Below are positions 1 to 6,256 of a DNA stretch of 9,684 bases, in pieces. Origin of the DNA: Leucobacter sp. GTDB lineage: Bacteria > Actinomycetota > Actinomycetes > Actinomycetales > Microbacteriaceae. Where the stretch lies: assembly GCA_031178565.1 (NCBI GenBank), contig JAPSIU010000086.1, forward strand, positions 1-9,684, in the 5' to 3' direction. The notes under the pieces were generated by a model. The model was not told the origin of the DNA, ran no database searches, and saw only the letters and a program-made list of their open reading frames with translations. Each line of letters starts with the position of its first letter. Positions within the stretch are counted from its first letter, which is position 1. Made by a program: the position numbers and the translations under genes.

Positions 1-744
1 GCGGGGCGACGCACGATGATCGTGAGCGCTCAGGTCGACGACGGCAGCGGCGAAACGGTGCTGGATCGCGACAACCTCGCCGTGCTGCGCGCGCTGCGCC
101 CGTCGGGCCTCCTCACGATCGGTACGATCCCGGAGTTCGCGGAGCTCGCCGAGCTGACGTCGACGGTGCCCACGGTCGTCGCGAGCGCGATCGACGCCAC
201 GGACGACACGGTCGCGACCGTGCGGAGCGACGACGACGCGGGGATCGGCCTCGTCGTCGACCACCTCATCGCGCAGGGCCTGCGGCGCATCGTGTTCGTC
301 GGCGGCGAGGGCGGAACGGTCTCGGCGTCGCGCGAGCGAGCGTTCCGCGCGATCGCTCAGCAGCGGGGCCTCGGCGAGGACGCGCGCGTCGAACGAGCCG
401 ACTTCACGGAGGTCGGCGCGCGGCGCGCCGTAGATCGGCTGCTCGCCGGGGATGGCCTGCCCGAGGCCGTCGTCGCCGTGAACGACCTGACCGCCGTCGC
501 CGTGATCACAGCGCTTGAGGCGGCGGGCGTACCGGTGCCGGGCGGATGTCGCGTCACGGGCTATGACGACACCACACTGTCGGCGATCCCGCGCATCTCC
601 CTCACGAGTGTGGACCCCGATAACCGGCGCATCGGTCGTGAGTCCGCGGAGGCGCTGCTCGCCGCCGCCGACTCGCACGAGCGCCGCCGCGAAGTGCTGA
701 TCCCGCCGAGCCTCGTCGTGCGGGGATCCTCCGTCGCGGCGTAG
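1..744 (+). CDS. LacI-family transcriptional regulator, ligand-binding part (5' end outside window)
   Basis: The reading frame is open from the first base, so the 247 residues seen are the C-terminal part of a longer protein; a full LacI regulator is about 330-350 residues. The N-terminal helix-turn-helix and hinge lie upstream of the window. What remains matches the periplasmic-binding-protein-like sensor domain of the family: a stretch like VRSDDDAGIGLVVDHLIAQG followed by RRIVFVGG, the VAVNDLTAVAVITALEAAG segment, a GYDDTTLSAIPR segment and the family-typical ending LVVRGSS. Such proteins bind DNA as dimers and release it, or more rarely bind it, when a sugar or metabolite binds. It sits directly upstream of, and in the same direction as, the catabolic operon, and a palindrome with a central CG step lies over the next promoter. 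It is therefore the likely local repressor. The inducer cannot be told from the sequence. Confidence 0.93.
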   Translation, partial: AGRRTMIVSAQVDDGSGETVLDRDNLAVLRALRPSGLLTIGTIPEFAELAELTSTVPTVVASAIDATDDTVATVRSDDDAGIGLVVDHLIAQGLRRIVFVGGEGGTVSASRERAFRAIAQQRGLGEDARVERADFTEVGARRAVDRLLAGDGLPEAVVAVNDLTAVAVITALEAAGVPVPGGCRVTGYDDTTLSAIPRISLTSVDPDNRRIGRESAEALLAAADSHERRREVLIPPSLVVRGSSVAA

Positions 745-819
745 CCCGCGTCGGCGGCGGCCGCTCCCATCGTGCCACGCCGGTGCCTCACCGAGGTATG
801 TCCGCGAGGTGCTGCGCGG

Positions 820-849
820 TTGACGCGGCGCGGGAAATGCGCGTACAAT
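820..849 (+). promoter_or_regulatory. Sigma-70-type promoter of the catabolic operon
   Basis: TTGACG at 820-825 and TACAAT at 844-849 are separated by 18 bases. Each differs by one base from the vegetative consensus hexamers. In this GC-rich sequence such a pair is unlikely by chance. The predicted transcription start is near 856, giving a leader of about 30 bases before the aldehyde dehydrogenase ATG at 886. Confidence 0.72.
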
Positions 850-865
850 TTGGACCGGTCCAAAT
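848..865. promoter_or_regulatory. 18-bp perfect palindrome, probable LacI-family operator
   Basis: ATTTGGACCGGTCCAAAT is a perfect inverted repeat with a central CG, the symmetry typical of LacI-family operators. It overlaps the end of the -10 box and covers the predicted transcription start, so a bound repressor would block RNA polymerase. The regulator gene ending at 744 is the obvious candidate to bind it. I found no second copy in the window, including before the binding-protein gene. A GntR-family regulator could also use such a site. Confidence 0.7.
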
Positions 866-873
866 CGATGGCG

Positions 874-879
874 AAGGGG
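874..879 (+). promoter_or_regulatory. Ribosome binding site deciding the aldehyde dehydrogenase start
   Basis: AAGGGG lies 6 bases before the ATG at 886. An in-frame ATG at 868 is only about 12 bases after the predicted transcription start and has no comparable site before it, so 886 is preferred. Confidence 0.6.
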
Positions 880-885
880 CGACGA

Positions 886-2337
886 ATGCACGAGAACGGA
901 TCGCAGCCGAGGAGCTACGAGCTGCTGATCGGCGGCGAGTGGCGGGAAGCGTCGAGCGGAGAACGGCAGGGGATCCACTCCCCCTACGACGGTCGCCCCG
1001 TGGGCGAGGTCGCCGTCGCGTCGGCCGTCGACGTCGACGCGGCCATCACCGCGGGAGAACGGGGCGCGGCCGCTTGGCGCCGGACCCCGGCCCACGAGCG
1101 CGTCGCGATCCTGCACCGCGCCGCCGACCTCGCCGACCAGCGCGCCGACGAGATCGCGGCGACCATCTCGGCCGAGAACGGGAAGCCGCTCACCGAGGCT
1201 CTCGGAGAGGCCCGCCGATCCGGCGCCATCATCAGACTCTCGGCCCACGAGGGCAGTCAGGTCTACGGCGACAGTCTGCCCCTCGACGCGAACCCGGGTA
1301 CGGGGCAGGACAAGGTGGGCTTCACGCTGCGCCAACCTGTCGGGATCGTCGTCGCGATCACCCCGTTCAACTACCCCGCGTTGCTGGTGCTCCACAAGGT
1401 CGGCCCGGCCCTGGCGTCCGGCAACGCGGTCATTCTCAAACCCGCGAGCGCCACCCCGCTCACGGCGCTCGCGCTCGCGCGGATCTTCATCGAGGCCGGC
1501 GTACCCGAGGGAGTGCTCTCGGTGCTCACCGGCCCCGGCGGGACGCTCGGCGACGCGCTCGTCTCGGATCCCCGCGTCCGCAAGATATCGTTCACCGGCT
1601 CCACCGGGGTGGGGGAGCGAATCGCATCGATCGCGGGCGTGAAGAAGCTCTCGCTCGAGCTCGGGGCGTCGTCACCGACGCTGATCCTGCCGGGAGCCGA
1701 CATCGAGAAGGCCTCGTCGGCGGTTGCGGCGGGCGGCTACGTCAACGCCGGCCAGGTCTGCATCTCGGTGCAGCGCGTGATCGTGCACCGAGACGTCGAG
1801 GCCGACTTCCTCGACGCGCTGCGTCCGAAGGTCGAGGCGATCCGCATGGGCGACCCGTTCGCCGACGGCACGACGCTCGGGCCGCTCATCGCAGAGCGCG
1901 AGGCGAGGCGCGTCGAGAGCAGCATCGCGCGGGCGATCAGCGACGGCTCCTCCCTCCTCTCGGGCGGCGAGCGGGACGGCGCGTTCGTGTCCCCCGCGAT
2001 CGTCACCGGGGTCGACACACGCCAGGCCTTCGCGCAGGAGGAGCTCTTCGGCCCGGCAGTCGCCGTAACCTCTGTCGACAGCTTCGACGCGGCCATCGAC
2101 GCCGCGAACGGCACGCCCTACGGGCTCGCCGCGGGCGTCTTCGGCGGCACGCTCTCCGAAGGGGTTCGAGCCATGCGCGAGATCGACGCGGGCAGCGTGC
2201 ATCTCGGCTGGACCCCGCTGTGGCGGGCCGATCTCATGCCCTACGGCGGCCTCAAGGCCAGCGGATACGGCAAGGAGGGCGTGCGGTCGGCGGTCGAGGA
2301 GATGACGGAAGTGAAGACGGTCATCATGCACGGATAG
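886..2337 (+). CDS. NAD(P)-dependent aldehyde dehydrogenase (semialdehyde/lactaldehyde dehydrogenase-like)
   Basis: This 483-residue protein has the normal length of the aldehyde dehydrogenase superfamily and oxidises an aldehyde to an acid in the cytoplasm. The key residues are present: FNYP with Asn162, ILKPAS at 183-188, the nucleotide-fold stretch FTGSTGVGERI near 236, general base Glu258 in LELGASSP, catalytic Cys292 in NAGQVCIS, EELFGP near 385-390 and MPYGGLKASGYGKEG near 451. The pattern resembles succinate-semialdehyde, lactaldehyde and phosphonoacetaldehyde dehydrogenases more than the CoA-acylating methylmalonate-semialdehyde dehydrogenase IolA. The residue after KPA is Ser where many NAD-specific members have Glu, so NADP use is possible; this is inferred. 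It is the first gene after the promoter and operator. In this context the substrate may be the aldehyde made by the downstream IolD-type enzyme. Family membership is secure, the substrate is not. Confidence 0.95.
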   Translation: MHENGSQPRSYELLIGGEWREASSGERQGIHSPYDGRPVGEVAVASAVDVDAAITAGERGAAAWRRTPAHERVAILHRAADLADQRADEIAATISAENGKPLTEALGEARRSGAIIRLSAHEGSQVYGDSLPLDANPGTGQDKVGFTLRQPVGIVVAITPFNYPALLVLHKVGPALASGNAVILKPASATPLTALALARIFIEAGVPEGVLSVLTGPGGTLGDALVSDPRVRKISFTGSTGVGERIASIAGVKKLSLELGASSPTLILPGADIEKASSAVAAGGYVNAGQVCISVQRVIVHRDVEADFLDALRPKVEAIRMGDPFADGTTLGPLIAEREARRVESSIARAISDGSSLLSGGERDGAFVSPAIVTGVDTRQAFAQEELFGPAVAVTSVDSFDAAIDAANGTPYGLAAGVFGGTLSEGVRAMREIDAGSVHLGWTPLWRADLMPYGGLKASGYGKEGVRSAVEEMTEVKTVIMHG

Positions 2338-2343
2338 CCGGTT

Positions 2344-2373
2344 CGGGATCGGGATCGGGATCGGGATCGGGAT
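2344..2373 (+). repeat. Five tandem CGGGAT hexamers, G-quadruplex motif
   Basis: Five exact CGGGAT copies lie in the 84-base gap between the aldehyde dehydrogenase stop and the iolD start. The G-triplets at 2345, 2351, 2357, 2363 and 2369 are each separated by ATC, so the array meets the usual four-tract G-quadruplex pattern with one spare tract. It is on the mRNA-sense strand, about 30 bases before the iolD ribosome binding site. Copy number could vary by replication slippage. Any effect on expression is inferred. Confidence 0.9.
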
Positions 2374-2404
2374 CGCCAGAGGGTGACAGTGCACAACAGG
2401 AAGC

Positions 2405-2412
2405 AGAAGGAG
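2405..2412 (+). promoter_or_regulatory. Strong ribosome binding site deciding the iolD start
   Basis: AGAAGGAG lies 9 bases before the ATG at 2422 and is the best Shine-Dalgarno match in the window. It rules out the earlier in-frame GTG at 2383, which would put this site inside the coding region and add 13 residues not expected in the family. Confidence 0.75.
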
Positions 2413-2421
2413 CATCCGAAC

Positions 2422-4371
2422 ATGGTCCACGGAACATCGGGGGAGACGGTCCGACTCACCGTCGCGCAGGCGATCGTGCGGTACATCGCAGCGCAGTACA
2501 CGGTCGCGGACGGTGTGCGGCAGCGCTTCGTGCCTGCGGCCCTCGGCATCTTCGGCCACGGCAACGTCGCCGGCCTCGGCCAGGCGCTGGCGGAGCACGC
2601 CGACAGCCTGCCGTTCGTGCAGGGGCGCAACGAGCAGGCGCTCGGCCACATGGCCACCGGTTTCGCGAAGGCGTCGAAGCGGCGGCGCACCCTCGCCGTG
2701 ACGGCGTCGATCGGCCCGGGATCCACCAATCTCGTGACCGCCGCCGCGCTGGCGACCGTGAACCGGATCCCGTTGCTCCTCCTCCCGGGAGACACCTATG
2801 CGACCCGGCGCCAGGGCCCCGTGCTGCAGCAGCTCGACCTGCCGGGTACCCCCGACGTCACGGCGAACGACGCGTTCCGCCCGGTCTCCCGCTTCTTCGA
2901 TCGGATCACCCGGCCCGAGCAGCTGCTCACGGCCCTGCCGCAGGCGTTCCGCGTGCTCGCGAACCCCGAGGAGACCGGTGCCGTCGTGCTCGCCCTGCCC
3001 CAGGACGTGCAGTCGCACGCCTACGATTTCCCGGCCGAGTTCTTCGCCGAGCGCGACTGGGTGATCCGGCGTCGCGTGCCCGACGCCGCCGAGGTGGCCG
3101 AAGTGGCGTCGCTGATCCGCTCCGCCGAGCGCCCGCTCGTCATCGCGGGCGGCGGCGTCCACTACTCCGACGCGCGGTCGAGTCTCACCGAGCTCGGCAA
3201 ACAGACGCTGCTCCCGATCAGCGAGACCTTCGCGGGCAAGGGCGCCGTGACCGAGGACGGGCCGTGGAGTGTGTTCGGGATCGGGCTCGAGGGCTCGCCC
3301 ACCACGAACCGTCTGGCCGAACGCGCGGATCTCATTGTGCACGTCGGCACCCGTCTCACGGACTTCGCGACGGCGTCGCAGTCGTTGTTCGCGAACCCCG
3401 ATGTGCGCTTCGCGTCGATCAACGTGGTCGAGCACGACGCCGTGAAGCAGGGGGCCACCGCGGTGATCGCCGACGCCCGGCTCGCGCTCGCCGCGCTCGC
3501 CGCCGAGCTCGAGGGCTACCGGGTGCCCGCTGCGTGGGCCGCGGAGGTCGAGGCCGCCCGAGCCGAGTGGATCCCGGTGCGCGACGCCGCGCTCGATTCC
3601 GACACCCGTTTCCCCAAGGATCAGCACCCCGAGCTGCCCGACACCGACGCCGTGCTTACGCAGGGCCAGCTCATCGGGCTGATACAGGAGCACGCGCGCC
3701 CGGGCGACACGATCGTGGCCGCAGCGGGCGGCCCTCCCGGGGACCTCCAGAAGGTGTGGGACGCGACCGGGGAGCGCCACGCGCACCTCGAGTTCGGGTT
3801 CTCGTGCATGGGCTACGAACTGCCCGCGGCCATGGGCGTGCGCGTCGCCGATCCGGATCCCGAGCACCGCGTCACGGCGTTCATCGGCGACGGCACGTTC
3901 GTCATGATGCCGACGGAGATCGTCACCGCCGCTCAGGAGGGCATCCCCTTCACAGCCGTCATCTCCGAGAACCACGGCTACCAGGTCATCCGCCGCCTGC
4001 AGATGTGGCGCACGGGAGAGCACTTCGGCAACGAGTTCCGCTACCGCGACGGCGACGGGACACTGACCGGCGCCGACGCCGGACGGCTCGAGGGCGACTA
4101 CCTGCGGATCGACCTCGCGCAGATCGCGGCGGGTCTGGGCGCGGAGGTGCGCACGCCGATCACGGCCGACGAGGTGCGTTCGGCGCTCGACGAGACCCGC
4201 GGGGTGCGCGGCCCGGTCGTGATCGTCGTGCCGACGATCCCGCACGCGGATCTCCCCTCCTCCGAGGTGTGGTGGGATGTTTCTCCGGCCGAGGTCTGGG
4301 AGCGGGTCGACACCTCCGAGAAGCTCGCCGAATACGGTGAGGGCCTCGCGATGCAGCGGTGGCACGGATGA
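2422..4371 (+). CDS. iolD: IolD-type 3D-(3,5/4)-trihydroxycyclohexane-1,2-dione hydrolase (TPP-dependent)
   Basis: IolD hydrolyses the C-C bond of the cyclic diketone in myo-inositol breakdown, giving 5-deoxy-D-glucuronate, with thiamine diphosphate and a metal ion. The 649-residue length fits the family (about 640). The N-terminal pyrimidine-binding domain carries IFGHGNVAGLGQAL (43-56) and GRNEQALGHMATGFAK (68-83); Glu71 is the likely cofactor-activating glutamate. LLLPGDTYATR (119-129) and ALPQDVQ (191-197) are also typical. The C-terminal diphosphate-binding domain has the GDG motif at 489-491 and the ENHGY element at 516-520. The tail ending WWDVSPAEVWERV also looks IolD-like. It follows the aldehyde dehydrogenase after 84 bases, and its stop overlaps the aldolase start (ATGA). 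Other inositol genes (iolG, E, B, C, J) are absent from the window, so the true substrate could be a different cyclitol dione. Family assignment is firm, the exact substrate less so. Confidence 0.93.
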   Translation: MVHGTSGETVRLTVAQAIVRYIAAQYTVADGVRQRFVPAALGIFGHGNVAGLGQALAEHADSLPFVQGRNEQALGHMATGFAKASKRRRTLAVTASIGPGSTNLVTAAALATVNRIPLLLLPGDTYATRRQGPVLQQLDLPGTPDVTANDAFRPVSRFFDRITRPEQLLTALPQAFRVLANPEETGAVVLALPQDVQSHAYDFPAEFFAERDWVIRRRVPDAAEVAEVASLIRSAERPLVIAGGGVHYSDARSSLTELGKQTLLPISETFAGKGAVTEDGPWSVFGIGLEGSPTTNRLAERADLIVHVGTRLTDFATASQSLFANPDVRFASINVVEHDAVKQGATAVIADARLALAALAAELEGYRVPAAWAAEVEAARAEWIPVRDAALDSDTRFPKDQHPELPDTDAVLTQGQLIGLIQEHARPGDTIVAAAGGPPGDLQKVWDATGERHAHLEFGFSCMGYELPAAMGVRVADPDPEHRVTAFIGDGTFVMMPTEIVTAAQEGIPFTAVISENHGYQVIRRLQMWRTGEHFGNEFRYRDGDGTLTGADAGRLEGDYLRIDLAQIAAGLGAEVRTPITADEVRSALDETRGVRGPVVIVVPTIPHADLPSSEVWWDVSPAEVWERVDTSEKLAEYGEGLAMQRWHG

Positions 4372-5222
4372 GCGCAGCGGTTGCCGGTGCCGAGCCCGTG
4401 AGCAGCGCGGTTTCGACTCGCGAGCCCGCTCGACCGGCGGTGGGCCCGCTCGCGGCGGGCCGCTCCCTGCGCGAGCGCTTTCTCTCGGGTGAGCCGACGA
4501 TCGGCACCTTCCTCGGGCTCGGGTCGGTGACGGCGGCGGAGGTGTGCGCGGCGGCCGGCCTCGACTGGGTGCTCGCCGATCTCGAGCACGGCGGCGGGGA
4601 CGAGGACCAGGTGGGTGCGATCGTCGCGGCCGCCGGGTCCTACGGCGCCGCCACGCTGGTACGCGTCGAGCAGCCGGAGCGCATCCGCATCGGCCGCGCG
4701 CTCGACGCCGGTGCCGCGGGCGTGATGTTCCCGCGCATCTCGAGTGCGGCGGAGGCGGCGGAGGCGCGTCGGCATCAGCTGTACCCGCCTGCGGGGGACC
4801 GCGGGGTAGCGAGCTACAACCGCGCCGCGCGCTGGACGCTCGACACCCCGGCGCTCGACTCGGCGAACGACACGATCGCCGGCATCGTGCAGATCGAGAC
4901 CCGCGGGGCGGTCGACGATCTCGACGCGATCGCGGCGACCCCCGGCGCCGACGTGCTCTTCGTCGGCCCGCAGGATCTGAGCTACGCGCTCGGCGTGCCG
5001 CGGCGGTTCGACCACCCCGACTTCCAGGAGGTGCTGGATCGGGTGGTCGCGACCTGCCGTCGGCACGGCAAAGCCGCGGGGATCCTGGCGAACGATCGCA
5101 CCGCCGCCGAACGCTATCTCGAGCGCGGTTTCTCCTTCGTCGCGATCGGATCGGACGCGACGCTGCTCGCGCAGACCGTCCGTGCCGCGATCCCGAACGG
5201 CGGGACTCATGCCGCCGAGTGA
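4368..5222 (+). CDS. HpcH/HpaI-family class II pyruvate aldolase (GarL/HpaI-like)
   Basis: These metal-dependent enzymes split 2-oxo-4-hydroxy acids to pyruvate and an aldehyde. The 284-residue product shows the whole set of family residues: ADLEHG with His74, TLVRVEQ with Arg99, metal ligand Glu177 in GIVQIET, metal ligand Asp203 in FVGPQDLS, then HGKAAGIL and GFSFVAIGSD. The segment from GIVQIE to AIGSD closely follows what I recall of E. coli GarL (5-keto-4-deoxyglucarate aldolase) and HpaI (4-hydroxy-2-oxoheptanedioate aldolase). The ATG at 4368 overlaps the iolD stop as ATGA, implying translational coupling, so I chose it. It gives about 30 extra Ala/Pro-rich residues before the domain, and a later GTG (for example 4399 or 4440) is possible. 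Its position right after IolD suggests it cleaves a 2-oxo acid derived from the ring-opened product. Substrate is unproven. Confidence 0.92.
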   Translation: MSAAVAGAEPVSSAVSTREPARPAVGPLAAGRSLRERFLSGEPTIGTFLGLGSVTAAEVCAAAGLDWVLADLEHGGGDEDQVGAIVAAAGSYGAATLVRVEQPERIRIGRALDAGAAGVMFPRISSAAEAAEARRHQLYPPAGDRGVASYNRAARWTLDTPALDSANDTIAGIVQIETRGAVDDLDAIAATPGADVLFVGPQDLSYALGVPRRFDHPDFQEVLDRVVATCRRHGKAAGILANDRTAAERYLERGFSFVAIGSDATLLAQTVRAAIPNGGTHAAE

Positions 5223-6180
5223 GGGAGCGGAGAGCCTCGCACCGCCGGTCGCCGCTCAGTCTGCGGGCTCTCCGGTCGTCGTCGGCCTCGGCCCGGTCGA
5301 TCCAGCCCTGGTGCGGCCGTACCTGCCGGCCGACACGATCTTCGTGCCCGACCCCGCGGGCGGCGATCTCGCGCTCGCCGAGGGGGCCATCGTGCGCGCC
5401 GCGTACGACGTCGATCGGGCGCTGCTCGACCGGATGCCGAGGCTCCGGATCATCGCTCGTACGGGCGTCGGCGTCGAGCGAGTCGATGTCGATGCGGCGC
5501 GCGAGCGGGGCATCGCGGTCGCGGTGACCCCCGGCAGCAACAGCAGAGCCGTCGCGGAGGGGGCGTTCGCGATGATCGCCTCGCTCGTGAAACGGGTGGG
5601 CGAGTCGAACGCGTTCGTCGCGTGCGGGCGCTGGGGCATCGACCCGGCGCCCGTTCCCGGGGATCTCTTCGGTCTGACGCTCGCGGTGCTCGGCTACGGC
5701 CGGATCGGCCGGATCATCGCCGGTTTCGGCGAGGCGTTCGGCATGCGGGTGATCGTGCACGACCCGTTCGTGCAGGCCGACGGATTCGAGAACGTCTCGC
5801 TGGAGGACGCGGTGCGCCGTGCCGACGCGCTGACGCTGCACCTGCCGGGCGGCGGCGGGGAGCTGCTGCCGCTCGAGCTGCTGCGCGAGGCGAAGCCCGG
5901 TCTCGTGCTGGTGAACTGCGCCCGCGCAGACCTCGTGAGCGCGGCGACGCTGGAACAGGCGCTCGTCTCCGGTATCCTCGGGGGCGTCGGTCTCGACGTG
6001 TTCGAGTCGGAACCCGCGTCGAGCCATCCGCTTGCCGGGATGCCCGGCGTGTTGCTCAGTCCGCACACCAGCGGGCTCTCCGCAGGTGCGATGGCGGCCA
6101 CGTTCCGGATGGCGGCGGAGGCGGTCACCGACGTCCTCGCCGGTCGTTACGCAACCTTTACCGTAGGGGATGCCCGCTGA
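5209..6180 (+). CDS. D-isomer-specific 2-hydroxyacid dehydrogenase (phosphoglycerate/glyoxylate-reductase type)
   Basis: This NAD(P)-dependent family interconverts 2-oxo acids and D-2-hydroxy acids (phosphoglycerate dehydrogenase, hydroxypyruvate and glyoxylate reductases). The 323-residue product has the nucleotide motif GYGRIG (162-167) and, at the end of the next strand, HDP with Asp185, which suggests NAD rather than NADP. The catalytic triad is Arg239 in NCARADLV, Glu268 in DVFESEP and His286 in SPHTSG. The first 20 or so residues are a low-complexity lead-in. The ATG at 5209 overlaps the aldolase stop by 14 bases; an upstream in-frame GTG at 5182 would overlap more and is less likely. 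It is the last of the tightly coupled enzyme genes. It may reduce a 2-oxo or semialdehyde product of the aldolase, or oxidise a hydroxy acid intermediate. No regulatory ACT domain follows, so it is not a full SerA. Confidence 0.92.
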   Translation: MPPSEGAESLAPPVAAQSAGSPVVVGLGPVDPALVRPYLPADTIFVPDPAGGDLALAEGAIVRAAYDVDRALLDRMPRLRIIARTGVGVERVDVDAARERGIAVAVTPGSNSRAVAEGAFAMIASLVKRVGESNAFVACGRWGIDPAPVPGDLFGLTLAVLGYGRIGRIIAGFGEAFGMRVIVHDPFVQADGFENVSLEDAVRRADALTLHLPGGGGELLPLELLREAKPGLVLVNCARADLVSAATLEQALVSGILGGVGLDVFESEPASSHPLAGMPGVLLSPHTSGLSAGAMAATFRMAAEAVTDVLAGRYATFTVGDAR

Positions 6181-6226
6181 GTCGGGTTACGGTACTGTAA
6201 AGAGAGAGCGTAAGCTTTGTAACGAC
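6143..6226 (+). promoter_or_regulatory. AT-rich gap with nested inverted repeats before the binding-protein gene
   Basis: Four nested pairs centre on the dehydrogenase stop codon: GTCGTTAC (6143-6150) with GTAACGAC (6219-6226), CTTTAC (6156-6161) with GTAAAG (6197-6202), CGTA (6162-6165) with TACG (6188-6191), and CCCG (6173-6176) with CGGG (6183-6186). The gap 6181-6256 is 43 A/T of 76 by my count, unlike the surrounding GC-rich DNA. In RNA this could fold into a bulged hairpin acting as an attenuator, a processing point, or a stabiliser for the transporter message. TACTGT (6193) and TAAGCT (6211) are -10-like, but neither has a good -35 partner, so an internal promoter is only possible. Confidence 0.4.
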
Positions 6227-6256
6227 ATTAGTTCAATAACACGATGGAGTGAAGCT

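Noticed and set aside
781..793. CGGTG-CCT-CACCG hairpin after the LacI gene as a terminator
   Set aside because: It has only a 5-bp stem with a 3-base loop and no T-run, too weak to call in GC-rich DNA.
783..4340. Long + strand open frame of 1185 codons
   Set aside because: It is out of frame with the aldehyde dehydrogenase and iolD, and its Arg-rich low-complexity product shows no family features.
1672..6066. Very long open frame (1464 codons) on the minus strand
   Set aside because: It spans four clearly real genes on the + strand. Its product is Arg/His/Asp/Glu-rich with no domain pattern, a known side effect of high GC codon use.
6187..6216. Internal promoter before the binding-protein gene (TAAGCT or TACTGT as -10)
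   Set aside because: No -35 hexamer close to TTGACA lies at 16-18 bases from either; kept only as a possibility in the regulatory entry.
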